DNA of 43,886 nucleotides from JBMNUM01 sp050946275 (GCA_050946275.1 JBMNUM010000017.1:1-43886); one strand, 5' to 3'; shown: positions 15,392 to 23,737, counted from the first letter of the stretch. A program made the numbers and translations. Notes: a model not told the origin generated them from the letters alone.

Positions 15392-16678
15392 ATGAGCCAG
15401 TACAAGTTCGAGACCCTTCAGCTCCACGTCGGCCAGGAGCAGGCCGACCCCGCCACCGATTCCCGCGCCGTGCCGATCTACCAGACCACGGCCTACGTCT
15501 TCCACAACAGCCAGCACGCAGCCGACCGCTTCGGCCTCGCCGATCCCGGCAACATCTACGGGCGCCTCACCAACTCGACGCAGGAGGTCCTCGAGAAGCG
15601 CGTCGCCGCGCTCGAGGGTGGCTCGGCCGGTCTGGCCGTCGCATCCGGCGCCGCCGCCATCACGTACACGATCCAGGCCCTCGCGGCCAACGGCGGCAAC
15701 ATCGTCGCTCAGAAGACGATCTACGGCGGCACGTTTAACCTGCTCGAGCACACGCTGCCGCAATACGGCGTCTCCACCACGTTCGTGGACATCCACGACC
15801 TTGCCGAGGTGGAGGCCGCCATCGGCGACGACACGCGCGCCATCTTCATCGAGACGCTCGGCAACCCCACGAGCGACATTCCCGACATCGACGCGCTCGC
15901 CGAGCTCGCGCACGCCCACGGCCTGCCGCTCGTCATCGACAACACGTTCGGCACGCCCTACCTCATCCGCCCGCTCGAGCACGGCGCCGACATCGTTGTG
16001 CACTCCGCCACGAAGTTTCTCGGCGGCCACGGCACCACGCTCGGCGGCGTCATCGTCGAGGGCGGCACGTTCGACTGGAGCGCATCGGGCAAGTATCCCA
16101 ACATCGCCGCGCCGAACCCGAGCTACCATGGCATCTCGTTCTACGACGCCGTCGGGCCGGCCGCGTTCGTGACGTACATCCGCGCGATCCTGCTGCGCGA
16201 CACGGGCGCGTGCATCTCCCCGTTCAACGCGTTCCTGCTCCTGCAGGGAGTCGAGACGCTGTCGTTGCGCCTCGAGCGCCACGCCGAGAACACGGCGAAG
16301 GTCGTGGAGTACCTGGCCGGTCACCCGCTCGTGGAGAGCGTGAGCCATCCCTCGCTGCCCGGCCATCCGAACCACGCGCTCTACGAGCGCTACTTCCCCA
16401 ACGGCGGCGGCACGATCTTCACCTTCGACATCAAGGGAGGCCAGGAGGCGGCATGGAAGTTCATCGACGCGCTCGAGATCTTCTCGTTGCTCGCCAACGT
16501 CGCCGACGTGAAGAGCCTCGTGATCCATCCCGCGTCGACGACGCACTCGCAGCTGACGGAGGCCGAGCTGCTCGACCAGGGCATTCGGCCGGGCACCATC
16601 CGCCTATCGATCGGCACCGAGCACATCGACGACATCATCGCGGACCTCGAGAAGGGTTTCGCGGCGATCGCGGGGTAG
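15392..16678 (+). CDS. O-acetylhomoserine aminocarboxypropyltransferase (sulfhydrylase)
   Basis: PLP enzyme of the Cys/Met metabolism (gamma) family, making homocysteine (or methionine) from O-acetylhomoserine and sulfide (or methanethiol). 428 residues, typical of the long sulfhydrylase subgroup. Landmarks: RAVPIYQTTAYVF (26-38), NIYGRLTNST, LEGGSAGLAVASGAAAI (75-90), IFIETLGNPT, VIDNTFGTPYL and the PLP lysine K208 in HSATKFLGGHGTT. ATG 15392 (MSQYKFETLQ) is preferred; ATG 15380 would sit directly on the AGAGAGG ribosome site. It is controlled by the structured leader and the TTCCTATTG promoter upstream, and precedes cysK. Confidence 0.93.
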   Translation: MSQYKFETLQLHVGQEQADPATDSRAVPIYQTTAYVFHNSQHAADRFGLADPGNIYGRLTNSTQEVLEKRVAALEGGSAGLAVASGAAAITYTIQALAANGGNIVAQKTIYGGTFNLLEHTLPQYGVSTTFVDIHDLAEVEAAIGDDTRAIFIETLGNPTSDIPDIDALAELAHAHGLPLVIDNTFGTPYLIRPLEHGADIVVHSATKFLGGHGTTLGGVIVEGGTFDWSASGKYPNIAAPNPSYHGISFYDAVGPAAFVTYIRAILLRDTGACISPFNAFLLLQGVETLSLRLERHAENTAKVVEYLAGHPLVESVSHPSLPGHPNHALYERYFPNGGGTIFTFDIKGGQEAAWKFIDALEIFSLLANVADVKSLVIHPASTTHSQLTEAELLDQGIRPGTIRLSIGTEHIDDIIADLEKGFAAIAG

Positions 16679-16688
16679 CAGTGCACTT

Positions 16689-16858
16689 GGGACGGTCGGG
16701 AACCGGGGACTGCTCCCGATCGTCCCGTCCGCGCTTCCGGCCGGTTACACGGAGGCACCCGCCCTCGGGACGGATAGCGACACCCTTTTCGTCCCGCCCG
16801 CAAGAAGACGCATCGACACCACGACCCACCCGGACAAACAGACACCCGGACAAACAGA
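16689..16858 (+). promoter_or_regulatory. cysK leader: two hairpins and a 16-bp direct repeat
   Basis: A 13-bp hairpin GGGACGGTCGGGA (16689-16701) / TCCCGATCGTCCC (16714-16726, one G-U pair); a second hairpin GGGACG (16767-16772) / CGTCCC (16790-16795); and ACCCGGACAAACAGA repeated at 16828 and 16844 just before the ribosome site. Role unknown; the stems could end the upstream transcript or regulate cysK. Confidence 0.45.
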
Positions 16859-16875
16859 GAAAGAAGGTACATCAA

Positions 16876-17835
16876 ATGCCCCAGCCGAAGATCCTGAACA
16901 CGAACATCGCCCAGTCCGTCATCGAGCTCATTGGCAACACGCCGCTGCTGCAGCTCAACCGCTATGCGGAGGCCAACGGCCTCGTCGGCAACATCCTCGC
17001 CAAGCTCGAGTACCGCAACCCCGCCGGCTCCGTGAAGGACCGCATCGGCTACTCGCTCATCGCGCAGGCCGAGGCCGACGGCATCCTCAAGCCGGGCGGA
17101 ACCATCATCGAGCCCACGAGCGGCAACACCGGCATCGCTCTGGCGGCCTACGGAGCGGCGCTCGGCTACAAGGTGGTCATCGTCCTGCCCGAGAACCTCT
17201 CCATCGAGCGGCGCGCGCTCATCCGCCAATACGGCGCCGAGCTCGTGCTCACGCCCAAGGCCGACGGCATCAAGGGCTCGATCGCCAAAGCCGAGGAGAT
17301 CCATGCCACCACGCCCAACTCGTTCATCCCGCAGCAATTCGAGAACCCGGCCAATCCCGCCATCCATGCGGCCACAACCGCCGAGGAGATCTGGCGCGAC
17401 ACCGCCGGCCAGGTCGACATCGTCGTGGGAGGCATCGGCACCGGCGGCACCATCAATGGCATCGGCAATGCGCTCAAGCCCCGCAAAGCCAGCCTCAAGA
17501 TCGTGGCCGTGCAGCCCACCGAGTCGCCCATCCTCGACGGCGGCCAGCCCGGACCGCACGGCATCCAGGGCATCATCCCCGGCTTCGTCGCGAAGAACTA
17601 CGACCCGGAGGTGGTCGATGAGGTGATCTCGATTCCGACGGCCGACGCCATCGCGGCCTCCCAGGAGCTGGCCCGCGTCGAGGGCGTCAACACCGGCATC
17701 TCCTCGGGTGCCGCCCTCGCAGCCGCCGCGGTGCTCGCCGCCCGCCCCGAGAACGCCGGCAAGAACATCGTCGCCATCCTGCCCGACACCGGCGAGCGAT
17801 ACCTCTCCACCGACCTGTTCCCGAAGGTCGACTAG
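16876..17835 (+). CDS. cysK: Cysteine synthase A (O-acetylserine sulfhydrylase)
   Basis: PLP enzyme forming cysteine from O-acetylserine and sulfide. 319 residues, usual length. Signature IELIGNTPLLQLNR (16-29); PLP lysine K54 in NPAGSVKDRIGY; substrate loop EPTSGNTGIAL (79-89); phosphate loop GGIGTGGTINGIG (185-197); and C-terminal GVNTGISSGAALAA. ATG 16876 has AGAAGG eight bases upstream. It follows the O-acetylhomoserine sulfhydrylase by 197 bp and precedes the cysteine desulfurase/IscU genes, a sulfur-assimilation block. No serine acetyltransferase gene is in the window. Confidence 0.95.
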   Translation: MPQPKILNTNIAQSVIELIGNTPLLQLNRYAEANGLVGNILAKLEYRNPAGSVKDRIGYSLIAQAEADGILKPGGTIIEPTSGNTGIALAAYGAALGYKVVIVLPENLSIERRALIRQYGAELVLTPKADGIKGSIAKAEEIHATTPNSFIPQQFENPANPAIHAATTAEEIWRDTAGQVDIVVGGIGTGGTINGIGNALKPRKASLKIVAVQPTESPILDGGQPGPHGIQGIIPGFVAKNYDPEVVDEVISIPTADAIAASQELARVEGVNTGISSGAALAAAAVLAARPENAGKNIVAILPDTGERYLSTDLFPKVD

Positions 17836-17841
17836 CCGGAG

Positions 17842-17879
17842 GGCCGCGCCGTCGCTTGGTAACTGGCGGCGGCGCGGCC
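17842..17879 (+). terminator. GC-rich hairpin after cysK
   Basis: GGCCGCGCC (17842-17850) pairs with GGCGCGGCC (17871-17879). No T-run follows, so only a possible terminator. Confidence 0.4.
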
Positions 17880-17937
17880 TCACAGCTACGGCTCATTGCC
17901 AGCAGCCTCGCGAATGCTGGCTTTCTTCTAAATGCCT

Positions 17938-18050
17938 CTCGACCCTTTCTTTCGAAAAAGGATATTTGGGACGTCCTTTTTCGAAAGAAAGGGTCGAGTA
18001 TTACCACTTTTTGCGTTTTCGGACGTCCTATTTCGAAAGAAATGGTCGGA
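17938..18050. repeat. 25-bp perfect inverted repeat plus degenerate third arm
   Basis: Arms 17938-17962 and 17974-17998 are exact complements (core CCCTTTCTTTCGAAAAAGGA) around an 11-base loop. A third, degenerate copy of the right arm (TTTCGAAAGAAATGGTCGGA) lies at about 18021-18050. The stretch is AT-rich within GC-rich surroundings. No coding signal. Confidence 0.85.
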
Positions 18051-18071
18051 GCGTCGTCACGGTGATACGGC

Positions 18072-18215
18072 GGTGCGGTTCCGCAGCCCAGGGCGTCGTT
18101 GAGGTGTGACGTGGCGGTGCGGCTCCGCAGCCCAGGGCGCCGGCGTGGCGATACAGCGGTGCGGTTCCGCAGCCCAGGGCGTCGGCGTGGTGTGACGTGT
18201 CGGTGCGGTCCGAAG
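18072..18215. repeat. GC-rich tandem repeat, about 43-bp unit, 3-4 copies
   Basis: GGTGCGGTTCCGCAGCCCAG begins at 18072 and recurs, slightly changed, at 18116 and 18158; a truncated GGTGCGGTCCG copy starts at 18202. Linkers alternate between a GATAC type and a GTGTGACGTG type, giving an 86-bp higher-order period. It fills the gap between cysK and nifS with no gene. Confidence 0.75.
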
Positions 18216-18270
18216 CGTCGACGGGCCGGTGCGGCGTGCTCCTGCATGTCTGCTCGCCCGTTCGCGTCAA

Positions 18271-18305
18271 TTCCTATTGACTCACTTGGATATAAAGCAT
18301 ACCGT
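18271..18305 (+). promoter_or_regulatory. nifS promoter with TTCCTATTG element
   Basis: -35 TTGACT (18277-18282), 17-base spacer, weak -10 TACCGT (18300-18305). TTCCTATTG (18271-18279) overlaps the -35 box as at 15104-15112, suggesting shared control of the two sulfur transcripts. Confidence 0.5.
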
Positions 18306-18346
18306 CGTGGTGGGAATTAGAAACCGACACGCGGAGGGATGCGAAC

Positions 18347-19555
18347 ATGAAGACCATCTACCTTGACAACGCGGCCACCACGAAGGTGCGCCCCGAGGTG
18401 CTTGAGGCGATGCTCCCCTACTTCAGCGAGCAATACGGCAACCCATCATCCATCTACCCGCTCGGCCAGGATGCGTCCGACGCCGTCGCCGATGCGCGGA
18501 AGGCCATCGCCGTCGCGCTTGGCGCCGCGCGATGCGAGGAGGTCTTCTTCACAAGCGGCGGAACCGAGGCGGACAACTGGGCGATAAAGGGCTACGCGCG
18601 AGCGAACGCAGCCAAGGGCAAGCACATCATCACGAGCGCGATCGAGCACCATGCGGTGCTGCACACGTGCCAGGCGCTCGAGAAGGAGGGCTTCGAGGTC
18701 ACGTACCTGCCGGTCGATGGCAACGGCCTCGTGAGCACGGCGGATTTCGAGGCGGCCATCCGCCCCGACACCATCCTCGCCTCCATCATGTTCGCGAACA
18801 ACGAGATCGGCACCATCCAGCCGATCGGCGAGCTTGCGGCCATAGCGCACGAGCACGGCGTCGCATTCCACACGGATGCCGTCCAGGCATTCTGCCACGA
18901 GGACATCGACGTGCAGGCGCTCGGAATCGACATGCTGAGCGCCTCGGCCCACAAGCTCTACGGGCCAAAGGGCGTCGGCCTGCTGTACGTGCGCAAGAGC
19001 ATCCGCCTGCGCAACCTCCTCGACGGCGGGCAGCAGGAGCGCGGCAAGCGCGCCACCACGGAGAACGTGCCCGGCATCGTCGGGTTCGCGAAGGCCGTGG
19101 AGCTCGCCTGCGCCGAGCGTGCATCCGAGCACGAGCGCCAGGCCGCCCTGCGCGACCACGCGATCGAGCGCATCCTCGCCGAGATCCCGCACAGCCGCCT
19201 GAACGGCGACGCCACGAGGCGCCTCGCGAACAACGTCAACATCAGCTTCGAGTTCATCGAGGGCGAGGGCATGCTGCTGCAGCTCGCGTTCCGCGGTATC
19301 TGCGTCTCGAGCGGCTCGGCATGCACGTCCGGCTCGCTCGACCCGAGCCACGTGCTGCTCGCAATCGGCCTGCCGCACGAGATCGCGCACGGCTCGATGC
19401 GCCTCACCACCGGACGCGAGACGACGCTCGAGGATATCGACTTCGCCGTCGACAGCCTCGTCGCGTCGATCGCCAACCTGCGCATGATGAGCCCGCTGTG
19501 GGAGGACTACCAGGCAGGCAAGGGCGAATCGCTCATCGACAAACTCGGCCTCTAG
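18347..19555 (+). CDS. nifS: Cysteine desulfurase, NifS/IscS type
   Basis: PLP enzyme taking sulfur from cysteine for Fe-S cluster and other thio-cofactor synthesis; 402 residues. Landmarks: YLDNAATT (5-12), FFTSGGTEADNWAIKG (67-82), EHHAVL (100-105), H175/D177 region FHTDAVQ, PLP lysine K203 in SASAHKLYGPKG and catalytic cysteine C326 in SSGSACTSGS. A short SSGSACTSG loop without insertion fits group I desulfurases. ATG 18347 follows GGAGGGATGCGAAC. The IscU-type scaffold gene follows by 66 bp, so the pair is a minimal ISC/NIF-like Fe-S assembly unit. Confidence 0.95.
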   Translation: MKTIYLDNAATTKVRPEVLEAMLPYFSEQYGNPSSIYPLGQDASDAVADARKAIAVALGAARCEEVFFTSGGTEADNWAIKGYARANAAKGKHIITSAIEHHAVLHTCQALEKEGFEVTYLPVDGNGLVSTADFEAAIRPDTILASIMFANNEIGTIQPIGELAAIAHEHGVAFHTDAVQAFCHEDIDVQALGIDMLSASAHKLYGPKGVGLLYVRKSIRLRNLLDGGQQERGKRATTENVPGIVGFAKAVELACAERASEHERQAALRDHAIERILAEIPHSRLNGDATRRLANNVNISFEFIEGEGMLLQLAFRGICVSSGSACTSGSLDPSHVLLAIGLPHEIAHGSMRLTTGRETTLEDIDFAVDSLVASIANLRMMSPLWEDYQAGKGESLIDKLGL

Positions 19556-19571
19556 GCCATCGGATAACGGG

Positions 19572-19602
19572 AATGGGTCGAAGGACAGTCCTTCGACTCA
19601 TC
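19572..19602. repeat. Palindromic repeat family 1, copy d
   Basis: AATGGGTCGAAGGAC, one A, GTCCTTCGACTCATC; between nifS and nifU, inside the presumed operon. Confidence 0.8.
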
Positions 19603-19621
19603 GGGGAGAAGGAGAACCACC

Positions 19622-20065
19622 ATGGCAATGAACTACTCCGACAAGGTCATCGAGCACTTCACGTGCCCGCACAACGTGGGCGAGATCGAGAATGCATCTG
19701 GAACCGGCACGGTGGGCAACGCCGTGTGCGGTGACATCATGCGCATGTACCTGGACATCGATGACAACCAGATCATCCAGGATGCCAAGTTCAAGACGTT
19801 CGGCTGCGGTGCGGCCATCGCAACGAGCTCCATGGCGACCATGCTCATCAAGGGCAAGACGGTCCAGGAGGCGCTCGAGGTCACGAACAAGGCCGTCATG
19901 GAAGCGCTCGACGGGCTGCCCCCGGTCAAGGTGCACTGCTCCCTGCTCGCCGAGGAGGCCATCCACGCGGCGCTGTGGGACTACGCCAAGAAGAACGGCA
20001 TCGTCATCGAGGGCCTCGAGAAGCCCGTCGAGGACATCGAGGAGCTCGTCGCGGAGGAGGCATAG
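19622..20065 (+). CDS. nifU: Fe-S cluster scaffold protein, IscU/NifU N-terminal type
   Basis: 147-residue scaffold on which Fe-S clusters are built with sulfur from the desulfurase encoded upstream. All three cluster cysteines are present: C36 in GNAVCGD, C62 in FGCGAAIATSS and C106 in KVHCSLLAEEA, plus D38. The C-terminus is extended with an acidic tail (VEDIEELVAEEA). ATG 19622 has AAGGAG upstream. The N-terminal YSDKVIEHFTCPHNVG is typical of the anaerobe NifU-like group. The MOSC gene begins 3 bp after the stop. Confidence 0.95.
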   Translation: MAMNYSDKVIEHFTCPHNVGEIENASGTGTVGNAVCGDIMRMYLDIDDNQIIQDAKFKTFGCGAAIATSSMATMLIKGKTVQEALEVTNKAVMEALDGLPPVKVHCSLLAEEAIHAALWDYAKKNGIVIEGLEKPVEDIEELVAEEA

Positions 20066-20068
20066 GCG

Positions 20069-20608
20069 ATGACCAACGAGAACGCGGCGGCGCAGAAGGG
20101 CGTCGTCAGGTCCATCAACCTCTCAGCCCGGAAGGGCGGCCGCAAGACCCCCGCAGAGTCCGGCGAGGCGCTCGTCATCGAGCAGCGCGGCCTCGAGGGC
20201 GATGGCCATGCGGGCGATTGGCACCGCCAGGTGTCGCTGCTCGCCTGGGAATCCGTGCAGAAGGCGCAGGCCATGGGTCTCGACGTGAAGGAGGGCGACT
20301 TCGCCGAGAACATCACGACCGAGGGCATCGACCTGCTCCAGCTCCCGCTCGGCACGAAGATCCGCGTGGGCGACGAGGTGCTCCTCGAGGTCTCGCAGAT
20401 CGGCAAGGTCTGCCATACGAAGTGCGCGATCTACCACCTCGCAGGCGACTGCATCTTCCCCCGCGAGGGCGTGTTCTTCGTCGCGTTGAACACGGGAACC
20501 GTGCATGTCGGCGACAAGATCGAGGTCGTCGAGGTCGGAGACGGCACCTGCGAGTTCACCCCGCAGGCGGCCCTCGGCGAGTTCAGGCTCGCAGGCAGGG
20601 AGGCATAG
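20069..20608 (+). CDS. MOSC domain protein
   Basis: 179-residue beta-rich protein of the MOSC superfamily (molybdenum cofactor sulfurase C-terminal). Recognisable blocks: GLEGDGHAGDWHRQVSLL (about 41-58), GDFAENITTEGIDLL, LGTKIRVGDEVLLEVSQIGK and a cysteine pair KVCHTKCAIYHLAGDC where MOSC proteins carry a conserved cysteine. It is the last gene of a desulfurase-scaffold-MOSC unit, so sulfur transfer to a metal cofactor is a reasonable inference. The start overlaps nothing and lies 3 bp after the nifU stop; the TAGGCG context gives a weak ribosome site. Confidence 0.88.
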   Translation: MTNENAAAQKGVVRSINLSARKGGRKTPAESGEALVIEQRGLEGDGHAGDWHRQVSLLAWESVQKAQAMGLDVKEGDFAENITTEGIDLLQLPLGTKIRVGDEVLLEVSQIGKVCHTKCAIYHLAGDCIFPREGVFFVALNTGTVHVGDKIEVVEVGDGTCEFTPQAALGEFRLAGREA

Positions 20609-20660
20609 CCGCAGGGCAAGACGAGCACATTCCGAAAGTCCGGGATTGCCGGTAGGGACA

Positions 20661-20767
20661 GCGAGAGGCGCCACAGTGCGCCGAATTGCCACGAAACAAG
20701 GTTCTGGCTGGGCTTATGCCCGCCAGGTTCTTGTTGAGCGGCAAGGCGGCGTGCTGTGGCGCCTCGC
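20661..20767. repeat. Large nested palindrome between convergent genes
   Basis: Outer arms GCGAGAGGCGCCACAG (20661-20676) and CTGTGGCGCCTCGC (20754-20767) pair almost perfectly, with further pairing inward, and enclose a second hairpin, AACAAGGTTCTGGC/GCCAGGTTCTTGTT-like (20695-20736), with a TTAT tip. About 107 bases in total. Confidence 0.75.
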
Positions 20768-20780
20768 AGTGTCGAGGAGT

Positions 20781-20804
20781 CCGGCCGCTCGGCAGAACGG
20801 CCGG
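20781..20804. terminator. Hairpin just beyond the 3' end of the polymer-forming protein gene
   Basis: CCGGCCG (20781-20787) pairs with CGGCCGG (20798-20804), 6 bp from the stop of the minus-strand gene. No T-run on either side. Confidence 0.4.
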
Positions 20805-20810
20805 AACCCC

Positions 20811-22010
20811 CTAGAAGCCGACGGTCTCCGGCTCGCCTGCCGTGGGATCCTCGAGCTCGATGCCCTTCATCGACATGAAGATGCGCTGGAGGATGTAGCC
20901 GATCATCAGCACGAAGCAGATGATCGGGATGATGGTGCCGAGCACCGGCACGAGGCACAGGAGCCCAAGGACGAGTCCGCCGACGAGCGCCGCGACGAAG
21001 CGGTTCATCTTCGGCAGCATGCGGGCGAGCGCCGCGCCGATGAAGCCGGTCGACACGCACGCCAGGCCGAGGATGCCGAGCGCGAGCGCCCCGGCGACCG
21101 GGATGGTGATGATCAGGAGGAACAGGATCCCGATCGCTATCGGGATGAGAAGCGTGCCGATGATGCCGGTGATGATCATCTTGCCCGTGCGGAGACGCAG
21201 CATCTGCCCTGCTTCTGCGGTCTGGCGACGGAAGAAGAGCTCGGAGAACAGCGCCACAAGCAATGTGCCGATAATCGTGATCAGGGTGCCCATCACGCCG
21301 AGCAGGTTCCCGAAGCCGTCGAGCACCGCGCTCACGTCGGTGCTCCCGAACATCGCCCAGGAATTGCCGGAATCGAGCGTGAACTGCATGTCGCCGACAT
21401 GCGCCGACGCCGGAATGGCGGGCTCGGCGGAGGCGTCGATGCGGAGCGTGCCCTTGATGTTGGCGTTCGGCCCGATCTCCACGACGTTTGCGCCCACGGT
21501 CACGTCTCCGTTGACCGCGCCGTCGATGATTACCTCGTTGCCATACATGTGCAGGCTGTTCGCGGTTCCGGCGAACTTGACGGTCTCGCCGGCCATCGAC
21601 ACATCATTGGCCGTGCCGCCGTCGATGGAGAGCTTCTGGCCCGCGACCGAGATGTTCTCCGTCACCGTGGCGTCGCCCACGTTGATGTTCTGGCCCGCCG
21701 CGCGAATGCTGCCGGCGACCTTCAGGCCCTTCGCGGTCAGGTTCTTGCCCGCGAACAGCAAGTCGTTATCGATCGTGGTTCCCTCGAGCTGGAGGTCCTC
21801 ACCCGTCCAGACGTAGTCGCGACCCAGGTGCAGCCCGGCGCCCCGCTGGGTCGTCACCGTCTCGACGGCTCCCTCGGCGTCATCTGCCGGAGCGGCCGTG
21901 GCACGGCCCGGTGCGAGCACCAGAGCCATCAGACATGCCAGCAGAAGCGCCATCGCGCATGCGAGCGCGCGGCGCGTCTTCGCGTTGCTGTTCACGAAAT
22001 CGGTTTTCAT
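20811..22010 (-). CDS. Exported polymer-forming (bactofilin-like) membrane protein
   Basis: 399 residues. Signal peptide or first membrane segment at 13-38 (ALACAMALLLACLMALVLAP, then ATAAPADD). A right-handed beta-helix-like region of short repeats follows (about 60-205: DNDLLFAGKNLTAKGLKVAG, AGQNINVGDATVTENISVAG, NGDVTVGANVVEIGPNANIKG), as in polymer-forming/bactofilin domains, here on the outer face. The C-terminal half has several hydrophobic segments (VMGTLITIIGTLLVALF; ITGIIGTLLIPIAIGILFLL; later pairs). ATG 22010 (MKTDFVNSN) follows AGAAGGGTGAAATGTC. Function unknown; an envelope-organising role is a guess. Confidence 0.8.
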   Translation of the reverse strand: MKTDFVNSNAKTRRALACAMALLLACLMALVLAPGRATAAPADDAEGAVETVTTQRGAGLHLGRDYVWTGEDLQLEGTTIDNDLLFAGKNLTAKGLKVAGSIRAAGQNINVGDATVTENISVAGQKLSIDGGTANDVSMAGETVKFAGTANSLHMYGNEVIIDGAVNGDVTVGANVVEIGPNANIKGTLRIDASAEPAIPASAHVGDMQFTLDSGNSWAMFGSTDVSAVLDGFGNLLGVMGTLITIIGTLLVALFSELFFRRQTAEAGQMLRLRTGKMIITGIIGTLLIPIAIGILFLLIITIPVAGALALGILGLACVSTGFIGAALARMLPKMNRFVAALVGGLVLGLLCLVPVLGTIIPIICFVLMIGYILQRIFMSMKGIELEDPTAGEPETVGF

Positions 22011-22080
22011 GACATTTCACCCTTCTCGTAGCCCATGACCTCCATGGTATCGCACCTGCAGCGCAGGCGACGAGGTCGAG

Positions 22081-22158
22081 TCAATCAAGGCGGGGCTGTT
22101 TGACAGGTTTTTCGCATGCACCGCTTGAAAACCTGTCAAATAGCCCCGCCCTGCTTGA
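22081..22158. repeat. Palindromic repeat family 3, copy B
   Basis: Arms 22081-22111 and 22128-22158; stem almost identical to copy A (TCAATCAAGGCGGGGC, then GTTTGACAGGTTTT) while the 16-base loop is unrelated. Confidence 0.85.
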
Positions 22159-22173
22159 CAGGTCTTGCAATCC

Positions 22174-23689
22174 CTAGCTCGTCGCGAGGGCGACCACCTC
22201 GTAGGCGCCGTCGTAGACGCCGAGGCGCTTGCTGAGCTCGATGTTCTCGCACATCTCGCACAGGACCTCCGGCTCCGCGAGCAGCAGGTCGATGAAACCG
22301 CAGATCTCGGCCGGGGTCTCGAGCTCGAAGGTACCGTCCCCCACCTCGGCGGCGCGGATCGCACCCCAGGCCTCGTGCCCGCCCACGCGCTTGATCATGA
22401 TCTTGGGCACCGGGTAGAACGACAGCTCGCTCGGCTTGGTGAGCAGCACGTCGCTGCACCGCATGAGCAGGTTCGTCGAGTAGACGGCCGCGAAGATGTC
22501 CGGGTCGTAGAACGCGTGGATGCCCTCGAGCGGGCCGTCGAGCGCGTCGGCGGCGAAGGCCGCGCACGCCTCGAAATCGCCGAAATGCCTCGTGGCCCCG
22601 CGCAGGGCCGGGATCGCCGCCTCGAGCGCCTCCCACACGTTGCGGTGGTCGCCGACGTTGACGATGAGCGCGGCCCTCCCCTCGCGCACCGCCGGCACGA
22701 GATGCTCGATGATGGCCCGGAACAGATCCTGCTGCGCACCCGCGCCGCCCACGCTGAGCATGAACCGCATGGGCGCACCCTGCTCGACGCGCGCGCCTCC
22801 GAGCGCAGTCCCCCTCGATGTTGGCGACGAGCTCGTGGTCGACGTAGTGGCCGGTGCGCACGATCGACCCGGCGGGCATCGGGCGCATCACGCGCTTCTT
22901 GTCCATCCCGCGCAGCGTCTTGTAGCCGAGGTAGGCGCTCGGCGTCTGCACCGTGTGGATCGCGCCCTCGGCGAGGTGAAGCGCCATGGGCCAGTTGTCG
23001 GGAATCGCGTTCACGACGTTGACCAACCCCGCGTGCAGGGCCGCCTGCGCGGTCCATGCGTGCGTGCCGATGAAGGGCACATCGCGCGGCAGGTCGGCGA
23101 AGGACGCCGTCATGAGTTCGGCGACCTTCTGGTCCGACGCGTTGTACGTGAGCTTGCGGAAGCCCTCGGAGTTGAGCGGCTCCCACACGAGCTTGTTGAA
23201 CAGCGCGATCTTCTGGCTGAGGCGCGACGCCATCGAGTACATGTCGTTCTGACGCGAGATGATCTTGGAGCATGTCGTCTCGGGGAAGCCCATGAGGTCG
23301 AGCCAGTACGGCGTGAAGCCCATGGCGTGCGCCGCCGAGGCCATCGCCATCGCGATGCGGTAGTGGCCGAAGCCCATGCGGATGTTGCCCACGACGACGG
23401 GAGCGCCCGCCGCTCCCCCGACCGTGCGGGTTGTAGCGGGTGGCAGGGGCAGCGCGGCCGCGTCCGCGGCGATGTCGAGCGGTACGGCCCCCGGTCCCGC
23501 GGGAGCAAGGCCGCGCGTCCCGAGCGCGTCGCCGATCGCGGACAGTTCGCGTGCCGCCAGATGACAGGCGTGGGCGGAATCATCGCCGAATCGCCTGAGG
23601 TTGCCCTCCTTGGCCCTGCACGCTTTCCGATACGCGCGATCGTCGATCGCGTTGCCGAAGATCTCCCTCGACCTGTCGGTCCCCGTCAT
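22174..23689 (-). pseudogene. GT-B glycosyltransferase-like gene with a frameshift in a G run
   Basis: The frame from ATG 23689 is protein-like until about residue 292 (VDHELVANIEG), then turns into arginine-rich nonsense; the natural continuation lies in another frame (GTALGGARVEQGAPMRFMLSV) and runs to 22174. Removing one base from the run of five G (plus-strand C run 22810-22814) restores one protein of about 505 residues. VVGNIRMGFGHYRIAMAMA resembles the GxGHxxxA loop of MGDG synthase/MurG-type enzymes, and MLSVGGAGAQQDLFRAI the second nucleotide-sugar domain. Divergent to the alpha-galactoside genes. Could be an inactivating mutation, slippage-based phase variation, or a sequencing error. 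Confidence 0.75.
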
Positions 23690-23737
23690 TTCGAAGCATC
23701 CCCCTTGCCTTATGCAGAATAACCCCCGGAATATTCA

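Noticed and set aside
18072..18215. CRISPR array
   Set aside because: Units are spaced by related, alternating linkers rather than unique spacers, only 3-4 units exist and no cas genes are present; best described as a minisatellite.
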